A stretch of 64,000 nt of DNA from assembly GCA_024305745.1 (NCBI GenBank), contig JAHRBS010000004.1:4774001-4838000 (forward strand), in the 5' to 3' direction. This document shows, one piece after another, positions 33,146 to 43,094 of the stretch. The notes beneath the pieces were generated by a model. It was not told where the DNA came from and made no database searches. It worked only from the letters and a program-made list of their open reading frames with translations. Source of the stretch: Polyporus tsugae. Taxonomy: Eukaryota > Basidiomycota > Agaricomycetes > Polyporales > Polyporaceae. Within the stretch, counting starts at the first letter, position 1. Each line of letters begins with the position of its first letter. Both the position numbers and the translations under genes were made by a program.

Positions 33146-34526
33146 GATACCATTCCCGGACAGTTCGGCCCTTGCCTACCAAATGTTGCTAGTGACAAGA
33201 TGTCCTGGACTGCGGACACGCGCTCGTTCTGGATCCAGTATGTTGGTCCTGTTCTCCTTTCTAACTGCTTCACACGCCGGAAATACTACACACATTTTGT
33301 TTCCCTTGTCTATCTCCTCCGCAAGTGCTTGCAGTATGAGATACCTGTGGCCGCAATTGACGAGATACGACAAGGCTTTATCCAATGGGTGAAGGAGTAC
33401 AAAGAGTATGTGCTTATATTAAACCCACTCCACATTGATTAGCCTATGTACTAATGCCGACATTTATCAGAATCTATTATCAGAAGGACCCTCAGCGGCT
33501 CGCCATGTGTCCTCTCACCATCCACGTGTTACTTCACATCGCTGACAGCATTGAGATGGTCGGGCTGGTATGGACCTACTGGGCATTTGCAATGGAGCAC
33601 TATTGTGGTTCCCTCCAACCTGCCATTTGCAGCCAGTGCTATCCATATGCAAGTCTCAACCGCCATCTTGTCGACCAAGCACGGCTTGCACATCTCAAGC
33701 TCATATACCTCAGCCTGGATCAGATACTCCGTCTTCAACCACTCACAACAGCCACTGAAGTAGGCTCAATTGAAGGCTGTATGTCCCTGTCTTCCCACCT
33801 TTGACATAACCCTAATATCACAAGTCCTCGCAAGCTGATGAGCCCTTCCCCCGCTCGCAGATGACACCTGCACCTTACTCTCGCCTCGGCGCATGCTGAC
33901 CCTCACACGCGGCCTCCAGGACAAGATCCTTGCCTGTCTGTGCACACGCTACAAGATACCCCTGCCACACCTTTGACCTCTGCTCCCCTCAATTGTCCAG
34001 GAATGGGGAAAGCTTTGGATCCTCCCTGCCGGTGATACAATCCGCGCATCGTCTCTGCAAACGACTGCAGAAGACCAGCGTGATTGCACTTATGTACGTG
34101 TAAGTGCGCATCCACTGTGATCCTGTCTCGGATGCTCTAATCAATAAATTTTGCATGCTCTTGCACAGTACGAGCAACTCATCGATATTCACGCTCGCAA
34201 TCACCATGTGGAACCTGAGTTCGAGGGTGACACCTTCTACGGGCAACTCCAACACATCATTGTGTTAGAGTTACCTGGAGGTAAGTTCACGTCTCCTGAC
34301 ACCCTAATCTTAGGTGTCATACAATCGTGCACCATTGAGAACCACAATTACGATCTCGATATACTACTACTCCCAGATGGGAGCTACGGAGGTTGTTGAT
34401 ATTAGGACCGTTCAATGCGCAGTAGGGCGCATCCAGGATTGCAATCAGTGGGTCATTTTTGACCGTAGTGGAGAGTTATCACACGCATTGTATATCGAGG
34501 AACCTGAGGAACCTGGTACCCGGTGA
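33146..34526 (+). pseudogene. Tnp2-family transposase, 3' part
   Basis: Resumes the frame after the Gypsy element: DTIPGQFGPCLPNVASDK, RSFWIQYVGPVLLSNCF, IRQGFIQWVKEYKE, a 65-nt intron (33406-33470), IYYQKDPQRLAMCPLTIHVLLHI and WAFAMEHYCGSLQPAI. More exons follow: ARNHHVEPEFEGDTFYGQLQH near 34200 and EVVDIRTVQCAVGRIQDCNQW near 34389, ending at 34526. The 33780-34150 stretch is more damaged (frame breaks, one stop). Together with 24372-26218 it accounts for a full-length, inactive transposase. Confidence 0.8.
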
Positions 34527-34609
34527 AGCATTATCGTAGACTCTATGTAATTCATTTCATGGCTAACATATACCCTGACCACTGGTAAGCGCCTGCGCGC
34601 TCTGGGCAG

Positions 34610-34769
34610 CGCGGTAAGTCACCACATTTTCTTCGTGGTATCATGAGTAATCTTCGTGTTTAATACATACTGGCCGGACCACGAAGTTCACCACGAAGAT
34701 CTCAGATCACGAATTCCCCACGAAGATATGAGGTGTCTTCGTGGGACCCGGACATTACTTCTGGGTTTT
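34610..34769 (+). repeat. CACTA subterminal repeats, right
   Basis: At least six copies of CTTCGTG/CACGAAG within 160 bp, in both orientations, mirroring the left end. Confidence 0.65.
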
Positions 34770-34792
34770 CATGAAGTTACGGGCGCGTAGTG
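34770..34792 (-). repeat. CACTA terminal inverted repeat, right
   Basis: Ends GGCGCGTAGTG; inverted partner of 22327-22349. Confidence 0.85.
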
Positions 34793-34860
34793 AGAATCGA
34801 GTCGCACCTTCGATCGTCGACAGTGGTGGTGGTTGGAAACACACAACTTAGCGCCCACAG

Positions 34861-35467
34861 GCAAGATCGGGACTCGAGTGGCATGCGCAACGAAGAACAA
34901 AGGCACGAACACGTATCAATACTTGGACCTCCCTCGATTTAAATCGTCAAGGTCTTCTTGCCCTGCCCAGCCGCGCGCCATTTGCGCGTTCCGAAAGAGA
35001 TCCAAATGCCATTCGTCGGATAACACGACAACTAGTAGCGCTACGACGTAACGAAAGCGTCCATGATCCATGCGCGAGAGCTGTAGCTAGTAATATACGA
35101 GAGTGGTCGGCGGTGTGTACTGTGGTAGTGGTAGAGGTTCGTGGTTCGTGGTTCGTGGTTCGTGGCGACGGTGGTTGGGAGAGCGGGGGGGAGAAGGGGG
35201 GGTGGGTGGTCGCTAATTACTCATCGTCCTGTCAAATCCGTTTTTACAACGACCCTCTGCGCGGTGACCTTTGGGGCGCGAGCCAGCACGTCCGGCACAG
35301 ATACAGATATCGCGGAAAGGAATGTCTATTTTCCCGTAAGGAGTGTGGGTATCGGTATCGTTATATGTGCTACGCCGTCGGCCGCCTCGTCCCTTTCGCG
35401 GTTCTTACATACATCAAGTCAGCCGATGCGGGCACACTGGGGACCTTGCGTGGCTACTCACGTGAAA
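34861..35467. other. spacer between repeat arms, left side
   Basis: No gene supported. Contains a short minisatellite of GGTTCGT units around 35133-35165 and a G-rich run to 35205. It includes the tetraspanin 3' flank. Confidence 0.5.
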
Positions 35468-37431
35468 TCACCTGGCCCCGGGCTGGTCGTACTTGCTGCC
35501 ACCATACGTCGAAGCGTTGCTGACGTTGTACGGCATGTTCGGCATCGAGTCCAGCTGGAGGTTCGACCGCGAGCGCGCAATTACCTCCGACGCGACGTCG
35601 TTCCCGTACTGCTCCGCCAATTGGCTGCAAACGCGCACGGTTACTCACAGTCAGTCAGATCGAACGAATGACGTACTTGGCGTAGTTGTCCATGATCACA
35701 GCCATGCTGTTCATGTTCAGGCGGTACGCCTTGGGCATCATGCCCTTCCCGAACCGGTACGTCACGTGGTTCGAGCACAGCAGCGCCGTCACCATGATCA
35801 GCAGCTGCGCGGGGACCACCGCGAACACCGCCGTGTACCACCGCTCCAGGATGAGCCGCTCGAACTGGATGTACGGGCCCTTGCACCCGGGCAGCAGACT
35901 CCGCGCATAACACGTCTGCGAGACCGTCGCTTCGATGAACGGGTTAAAGTACCCGCAGCAGTGGAGCTGGTTCTGAACGCGCAGGCGACCGTCGAGCCCG
36001 AGATCGCGCGACCACTGTGCGTTGACCTTGCCCTCGAGGTTGAACGTGCGCTTCTTGTACGTGATGTATCCGGGGGTGACGAGGAGGGCAAAACAGATCC
36101 AGAGCAGGAAGGAGTAAATGGCGAGGAAGGTGCGGTTGTTGAGCAGGATGCCAGACCAGCCGATGAGCGACGTGAGCACGCCGAGCGACGCGACGATCGT
36201 CGAGATGATCAGTTCCGTCCTGTTCCCGACCCGGATGATGTCGGCGTGCGGCCAGACGTTGAAGTGGATGAGCAGGGTCGCGATGAGACCCGTCAGGGAG
36301 TATATTGTGAACTAGAACGAGATTGTCAGCTCGGATTGCGCGACGGACAGTGATAGAGACATGACGGATATTTGCATTTCGCCCCACACGGATAACCCGA
36401 AATTAAGATGTATATTGCCAGTCTCGAAACCAGCGAAGTTGGACGAATAGCGGGGTTATGCCTGAGACTGTGTGCGTGCAGTTGTAATCAAGGATTGACG
36501 CGCTCGTTGCGAATGAGTTGAGTAGGGAGTTGACTAGCGAGTCCCTTGTTGTCCCAAAACGTCTGGTTTCGAGTCGAGCCTATTGTGGCCTATCGCTCGG
36601 TTCAACGACGGCCTGCTATCCTTCCCGCATCGCCCCGAACAGAAAAAAAACAATTGACACCTTGGCCGCTCGGCGCAGTCGCCAACCGAAACCTCGACCG
36701 AGAATAGATCACAAAGGCGCCCGTGAGTGCCACAACATCGGACACCCTGTGGTCTCCAAGGTGATCTTCGCCCGGCTCTCCGAGAGCACACACCCGTGAG
36801 ACGGCATGGTCCCGCCACCAAAACGGGGAGCAGCGGGAATGAAACGAAGTGCGAAAAGAGAGAACGCAATGGCGTAACGAGTGACGAAAGCACTCACCAC
36901 GAGGTTGGCGATGAAGAGCACCCACTTGAAGCGGTTCCACCGTAGGCGGCCCTTGCGGCCGTGCTGCCCGAACGAGACCCCGTCATAGTCGTCGTCGCCG
37001 TCGCCGGGCATGCGCGACTCGTTCGCACGGAACGCCTCGCGGCCGCCGCCGGTCTTTGGGATGGGGATCCCCCCGCCGCCCTTGCCCTTCCGGCGCTTCA
37101 TGCCGCCCGAGAGGATGTTGGCCGAGAACTTGGACGGGAGGTAGTTGACGGAGAGCGAGGTCGCCTTGCCGTCGCCCATGAGGGGCGTGTCGTTCTTGGG
37201 GGACATGGAGCGATACGAGTCGGCGCGGGAGCCGTAGGGGAGGGAGGGGGGGTCGAGGCCGCTGCTGTTGTTGTTCATGCCGGCGAGCATATAACGAGTG
37301 GAGTTGGCTGCGGATTGGATAGACGGCGAGTGGGAGTTGAGAGATGAGGACCTCGAATGACTGTCGTCGGCGCGTGAGTTGGGGGGTTGTTGATGTTGGG
37401 GGATGGAGAGTGTGAGAGAGGGCGCGGGCAT
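35468..37431 (-). CDS. tetraspanin-family membrane protein
   Basis: Three exons: 37431-36898, 36311-35677, 35624-35468; total 1326 nt, in frame, 441 codons. About 165 residues of Ser/Pro/Gly-rich cytosolic N-terminus lead to four membrane spans: WVLFIANLV joined across intron 1 to FTIYSLTGLIATLLI, TELIISTIVASLGVLTSLIGW, FLAIYSFLLWICFALLV and FAVVPAQLLIMVTALLC. The large loop between spans 3 and 4 has the CCG motif (NQLHCCGYFNPF) plus further cysteines, the tetraspanin hallmark. The C-terminus is short (NYANQLAEQYG...). Tetraspanins organise membrane microdomains. Intron 1 is 586 nt. The frame is open upstream to 37767, so the true start could lie earlier. The gene lies alone in the spacer between the repeat arms. 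Confidence 0.85.
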
Positions 37432-39071
37432 GATGTGGGTCGGGGACAAGGAGGGATTACTCACGAAGGACTGTATTCCATCTAGACGCGGCAGGAGTGC
37501 ATAGGCGAGAGGAGGACGAGGACCGAGACGGGGCGTCGGGAGAGAGTATGAAGGAAAAGAAGGCGATGTCCGGATACGAAATGGGGAGAGCGTCAACGGC
37601 CGGACGTGCGCCTGAGACTGCGACGAATTCACACGTACCGGCTGCGGCGACGGGGACGTTCTGCCTGTGTGGCCGTGGCCGGAGCTGGTCTGGTCGAGGT
37701 AGGTGGACCACATCCGCTGCATCGTACACCAACTATCGTACACCAGACCGAGGCGAGGGCGGAGCACAGAGAGGCCGAGATGGGGACCATTTCAGTGTCG
37801 TATGCTTTATCTTGCCATTCCATGTTCGTTCGCACTAGCTGGACCCACGTGGCGCCCGCCATTGCATCCAATCCGCAGCGTACATACTTATATTTGTGCT
37901 CTCCTCCAGTGCCACGTCTCCACTGTCAGTCCCCCGACGCATTCCCAGCCACAGAATCCCGGCGGATGCTTTGGGACGAAATGCTCGGCTGCCACAGCCG
38001 CACTATCCAAATCCAAGTATCCTCCATAAAATCCGCAATGCTATCGCCGACTAGTCAAGTTACATGTAGGTCTTCCGCTTGACATCTCGACATACTCCCG
38101 ATCCCGTTGTCTCCGCAGGCCCACCACGATCAAATCCAAGGTTATTTCTGTTGCGGATCCTCGGAGATTCTCTGAATCCCACCGGCTCCGGCTCCGGCCC
38201 CGCCCGCACTGGCAAGTACGTTGTGAATGTTTATTACCATAACCGCAAGGTCCTGCATGCGCTCAACATAAACATGCACTATACTCATGTCACGCCAAGT
38301 GATTAAATCCGCACGCCGCACCTCGAAGCTTGCAGTGACTGTCGTCACCGCGCTGTACCCCGGATATTGGTTCGGAAGCATGTACGGCTTCCCTGCCGGG
38401 GATCCATCACATGTACAGCGGTTCACATGGTGGATGGCGGGATGCCGTGGCACCACGACTCCATGTCAGGTTGGCGACTCCCCGCATGAAGGTTGCGCGC
38501 ATCCGAAGGAACTCTGTTTCCTTGAAGAGCAAATGTTCTGGAGCAATTGTGGGAGTGGACTCGTACGGTCCTCCTTCAGTGACTTCTGAACCGGCGCTGG
38601 CCCCTCACTGGCAAGCTGGGCTAATTCTGGTTGTAAACTACACCCGCAGTTGGGTTCCGGTATGGCCGTCATTCAAATCCACGCAAGGAGATATCGCTCA
38701 CCTTTCACTCAGCTGGTAGGAACCGACCGCTATAGAGCCTACGACGGCGCTACCTGTTCCGGAGGGGGGGTCTTATCTCCATACGTGGAAGGTGGCCGAC
38801 AGCAGCCGAGCGACGGGACTTATCACGGCACATTTTCCGCAACACGCCACTTCTTCCAAGACTCGACGACGCTCCACGGCATCGTCGCACACTTCGCCAC
38901 CGAGCTACGCATCCGAACTATGTATATGCACACTCGTCGCTGACAAGCTACCTCCATAGCGATCGCGCAAGCAGGGGTTCGGCTACATTTCCCTCCTCGG
39001 TGACCCCATTGCATGACTGCTAATCCGTTGATGTGCTCAGGTTCATCTCGCAGGACCCCTACCGATGTCCA

Positions 39072-39115
<44 letters not shown>

Positions 39116-39929
39116 ATGGAAGTACCCGCTCGGGAGATGCGTGGGGCCCGAGGGGGAAGGGTGGCCTACTCCTTGACAGCGTATGCGTCGTGAGCACGAA
39201 GGACTCTGGCCTGGGAGCGACGACCATCGCCGTGACGTCTATCATGCGCTCTCCTGACCAAGTTGAATTCGAACGGATCGCCGCCAACTCGGTCAGGTAT
39301 CGTTCGAGATGCTCGTGTGAATGGCCGTGTAAAATCAGTACTTAGGCGAGTTTGGTTACTCTGGATCTTAGCCCACCGCGACGTCCTAACATCCAAGGAA
39401 CAGACGGCTGTATCCACCCAACGCCGGGCTTGACGCATCAACTTCTCTGTGGAGCGGCCCAAACTCGCATTGAAGGTCGACGGTGATGGTGATTTGTGTC
39501 ACGACGTCCTATGGCGCCGTACGACAGCTCAGCCTGAGGAAGAGGATTGTGCTCTGGGCTGGCCCGCCGCGCTGGGCGTGGGGGTTATGAATACCGTCTC
39601 CTGAATACGGCAGGCTAGAGAGAGGATGCACACTATCAGTACTGTTCGCAGACCAGGGCCGCAGAGGCTTCTCTTCCTGCTACTGATAGTTACAGGTTGC
39701 TTCAACTGGTCCAGAACGCGACAACGTGAATCGTGGTAGAATAAGTAGAAATTTCACAGCTTTTATGTCACGAGGATGACGGTGAGCCTCAGATATTAAA
39801 CCTTGCATGATTTCGACCGTCCTGCTTGTGATTAATGTTGAAGGAGTGTACATGATATGGGGTGGACTCCTTGAAGGAGAGCGCCGTGGGTACTCTCTCC
39901 GACTCCATGCATACTTGCAGGCTGCTTCC
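37432..39929. other. spacer between repeat arms, right side; no gene
   Basis: About 2.5 kb. The first 340 bp continue the tetraspanin frame or 5' untranslated region. The rest has only short unrelated frames and a CA microsatellite at 39073. No domain or splice pattern could be supported. Confidence 0.5.
39073..39113. repeat. (CA)n microsatellite
   Basis: 41 nt of uninterrupted CA dinucleotide. Confidence 0.95.
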
Positions 39930-40049
39930 ACGTGTGGGAGCTAAATCATTTGTTTCCAATCGCCACCACTGTCGACGATCGAAGGTGCGACCCGATTCTC
40001 ACATCAACACTCGAACGGTGTACACTTTCGCTGACCTCTATCACCCATC

Positions 40050-41003
40050 TGCGGTTTACGGCGGATCTTTGTAGAGGTCCAACGCGAATACTCTGAGCCC
40101 CCATCGGAAGACCAATCTCCTTCCACACAGTCGCTCTCCAAACCGGCATGGATCCCGCCAGCGACAGGCGTGCATGTTGCAGGAGAATCGCCCCCAGCAG
40201 AGCTTCTAGACTGGATCAGCCGCATACCACCAGACGCGCTGTTACACCTCCACCTTAGCTGGCATGAACATGCTCGATCCGGATCCTGGCAACCTGAGGC
40301 TGCTTTGGTTTGGACACCTGCTGTCCATAGGGTGCGGCGCCTTTTCCTCAATGGCTGCCAGCCAGACACTCTGCAATGCATCACAGCCTTCCCTCTGCTC
40401 GAACACCTCGCCTTGCATTTCGATGGTTACGTCGACTCCTTCATACATACTGCAGGGGTGGCTGGTGCGTTTCCAAAGCTCAAAGTCGCCGCCGTCCACT
40501 CCTTCCTCCCTCCCGACGCATCCATCGACCGGTTCCTCTCTCTCATGGTGTCGGCACCGTAGCTCGAAAGCCTCAGCTTCTTCTATATGCCCGCGGGCGT
40601 CCCCGACGGGTTGATAACCGTCTTTCGACAGATGGCGCCGACTTTGAAAAAGTTGCGTTTGTCTTTCGCTCAACGGATCCGGAACCATTCAATCGAAACG
40701 GAGTTCATGGACGAGGTCGTCCTCCGCCTCTCCTCTCTCGAAACGCTCTCCCTTTCCTCGGCTGTGCATTCGAGCGCGCTTTTCCACCGCCTTCCCGCTA
40801 CTCTCCAGTCGCTTGAGATTCACGCTCCTCGGGGTGGACGGCTGCCCGGGTACTGTGAGGCCCTCCTCGAGTATGTGACGCACGCGACGCAGGCGGGGCA
40901 CTGTTTGAAGAAGATCTCACTCGAGGGGTTTCCACACTATCCTGACGGTCTTGGCACTCGCCTTTTGAACACGTGCAGGGCGGGTGGGATATATATCTCG
41001 TAG
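40050..41003 (+). pseudogene. F-box/LRR pseudogene, right-arm copy
   Basis: Same structure as the left-arm copy: LRRIFVEVQ without a start codon, missing CRRW block, leucine-rich strands, and the same in-frame TAG at 40560-40562, then SFFYMPAGVPDGL and on to CRAGGIYIS. Between 40170 and 40560 it differs from the left copy by a single residue, but the last third differs at about ten, so the two copies have diverged unevenly. Confidence 0.75.
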
Positions 41004-41299
41004 ACGGCAATCGGAGGCTTGGGGATGGGGGGAACGTCGGTATGATCAAAACTCGCGACTCAGGACACCACTAGTAGGATGCTTTCTTACACTCCTGCCG
41101 CCTAATTGCTGCTTTGGCATCTATTGCTGTATCGTATTGGTTGCCATGTATGCGCTTCCCAACCGTAAACGTCCCTCTGCGCTATGCAAATCTTTCACGC
41201 AGCAGGTGCGTTCAAATATAAGTTGTTGATGCGGTCCACATGAGCTAACTGGCCACCGTAGCTGTTCTGGATCAACATCTCATGTCCGGCATGCCAGTG

Positions 41300-41933
41300 G
41301 CACAGCATCTTGACTGCATACGAACCGTACCTTGCCAACGCCACGGCCTCTCAGCACTCGAGTCTCCACTCTCCAGTGGGGCGAGTGGGGAAGTGGGGGG
41401 TACCACGCTCTGCGCGCAGCCACTGGCATCTGTAGGCCCTCCCGTCTCGGCGTCCCTGCTAGTACTAGTGACGCGCAGCCCCCGAAGTATCAGTCTCCCA
41501 CTGGCAGGCAGGCACCGGTACCGACGTCGGATCCGGACGATACCCTGAGCGAAGCGCCAGGCAGTACCAACGTGACCAGCACCGGCCCCACACTAGTAAG
41601 TACTGGCAGCATCCAGCCCTCCCTCCTCGTCGGCGCGGATCGGGCAGGGCGTGCGCGGAAGGCGCAGCTACGCCGGTGCTGTCGGCGCGCCGGTTCCCGC
41701 ACCTGCGGGACGTATCGTGCTCCTTCGGCGAGTCCAGTCGGGAAGAGATGATCCGCGCTGTGTGCCCGGGATTCGAGAGCTTCGAGGATACGGAGGAGGT
41801 GAATATGCGGTGGCACGGGTTTCGCACGCGTGGGTGCGGGGAGCAGGAGCGGCGGTGGCCCGGCGACTGGACAGCGTCGGACGGCGACGGAGGGAGTGCA
41901 GGGGTGAGGAGACGAGATGGCGGATGAGGGGGT
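41300..41933 (+). CDS. unknown family copy C, uninterrupted
   Basis: Not recognised. A Pro/Ser/Thr-rich frame (HALRAATGICRPSR, SDAQPPKYQSPTGR) runs to a GTAAGT at 41595, a possible donor; after it the frame RRRGxGxACAEGAATP, LSARRFPHLRDVSCSFGES, GFESFEDTEEVNMRW continues to a stop near 41927. No start or full exon set could be fixed, and no signal peptide or known domain is visible. It may be a real small gene, of which copy B is the Copia-broken twin, or itself a relic. Confidence 0.3.
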
Positions 41934-42297
41934 ACGATCACCTCGGGGAACGGAGAAGGGACTTGGAATGGCTTGATGACGCTCGTTCTCTCGCCGATGG
42001 GAACTGTACGATATCAGCGTGAGCAAAGGCCGCAGACAAGTCCTCAATCGTCAACTCGTGCACCGGGCATAACGGATCTAGAGGAGGGTCTAGATCCCTA
42101 TGGAGTTCTCATTTCGTTTTCTTCTGCATTTGACACCTAACGCTCAACATCTCCGTGTATGGACTTTCCCATCGCATCTTACCGACTGTGCTATATATTG
42201 ACCCAGTTCAGATCAATACTGCAGTTTCCCGCTGGCATGGCAAGTGCATGGATGTATTTCCAGAGCATGAAATACATGTGTGCTCCGTGTAATCATC

Positions 42298-42994
42298 TCA
42301 AGCGGTCGAGGTGGAGCTGACCACAATAATGTCGTCCGCCGTGCACAACACCTGTAGCGGCGAGAGAACAAAAGGTTGAGTCAACAACATAATTTCTGCA
42401 CAGACAGAGAGGGCACGTACCTCTCCCGGGTAGATGTTCGAACAGTCGCTGTTCACGTTGGGGTTGTTCGCGAGGAGGATGTCGTCCGTCGTCCCGGCAG
42501 CCTGTGCGATGGCTACGCAGTTGTCCCCGGAGGCGACGACGTGAGTCACCTCGCAGTCCTGCCCCACGATCCCGAGGCACAGTGACTGTGGCAGAGAGTG
42601 GCATAAACGTCGGGATCAATTGCTATTCGGGATACGAGGGCCGGACACGGCGTACCTCTCCTATAAACAAGTTGTCGCAGGACGCGTCGACGGTCGCGTT
42701 GTTCACGGTCGCCAGCTGGTAGCTATCGTGACGAGTGGCCGGTCAGCACGGGCAAGAAACCAAACAGCACAGACCCGGTTCGGGTCGGACTGACGTCGAC
42801 ACGTTCTCCTTGGCGGAGATGCCGTCGCACGTGTCGCCGGAGACGACGGTGTAGTTGCGGGCGCAGTTCGAGACTGCGGTCACGGCTGCAACGGTGTCGG
42901 TCAGCATACTGGAGAGCGACAGCTCGGGTAAAAGGGACTCACAGCCGCAAACGGCAGCTAGGACGACGGCGGCGAGGGCAGAGCGCGAGAACAT
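42298..42994 (-). CDS. secreted two-LysM protein, right copy
   Basis: Mirror image of 13601-14297 with coordinates summing to 56595 throughout: exons 42994-42943, 42885-42795, 42722-42656, 42585-42421, 42351-42298; 142 codons. The translations match in several frames across exons and introns, so the two genes are essentially identical at DNA level. Signal peptide and both LysM modules are intact. It faces the left copy across the spacer, with the two genes transcribed toward each other. Confidence 0.87.
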
Positions 42995-43086
42995 GTCTGG
43001 GATGGGATGAGGGGAGAGGATGGAGGTGGTGTTGCCGCGAGCTCGAGTGAAGGAGAGCGGTGAGGGCGGTGGTGAACAAGAGGGCC

Positions 43087-43094
43087 CTTTTATA
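43087..43094 (-). promoter_or_regulatory. TATA box of LysM gene, right copy
   Basis: TATAAAAG on the minus strand, exact mirror of 13501-13508. Confidence 0.6.

Larger units (their letters stand above)
22327..34792 (+). mobile_element. CACTA (CMC/EnSpm-type) DNA transposon
   Basis: Termini read CACTACACGCC... and ...GGCGCGTAGTG, an imperfect terminal inverted repeat of 23 bp with 19 matches, ending at a 4-bp duplication AGAA. Length is 12466 bp, of which 6932 bp are a nested Gypsy element and its target duplication, so the CACTA itself is about 5.5 kb. It carries a Tnp2-type transposase (plus) and an accessory coiled-coil gene (minus), arranged tail-out from a shared centre as in other agaricomycete CACTA elements. 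Both genes are broken. Subterminal ends are packed with CTTCGTG-type motifs. The intact target is retained in the right arm. Confidence 0.9.
12505..34860. repeat. left arm of inverted duplication, expanded by transposons
   Basis: Reverse-complement match to the right arm at about 39930-44098. From about 13.07 to 14.95 kb the two arms stay in strict mirror register (coordinates sum to 56595). They share the LysM gene, its promoter and part of the unknown family. The match resumes after the Copia element at 20706, runs through the F-box pseudogene to about 22326, and resumes again after the CACTA element at 34793 for some 60 bp. Subtracting the two insertions and their target duplications leaves about 4.1 kb, close to the right arm's length. 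Outermost 200 bp (12505-12720) and the F-box 3' part are visibly more diverged than the LysM part. Confidence 0.9.

Noticed and set aside
36709..37767. 352-codon frame as a separate gene
   Set aside because: It is exon 1 of the tetraspanin plus intron read-through; the first membrane helix is completed only by splicing.
39073..39113. Possible CRISPR-like or telomeric array
   Set aside because: A plain CA dinucleotide microsatellite without spacers; eukaryotic context.
13601..42994. LysM genes as a sign of a secondary-metabolite or virulence gene cluster
   Set aside because: No biosynthetic or further secreted-enzyme genes are nearby; the two copies result from the inverted duplication.
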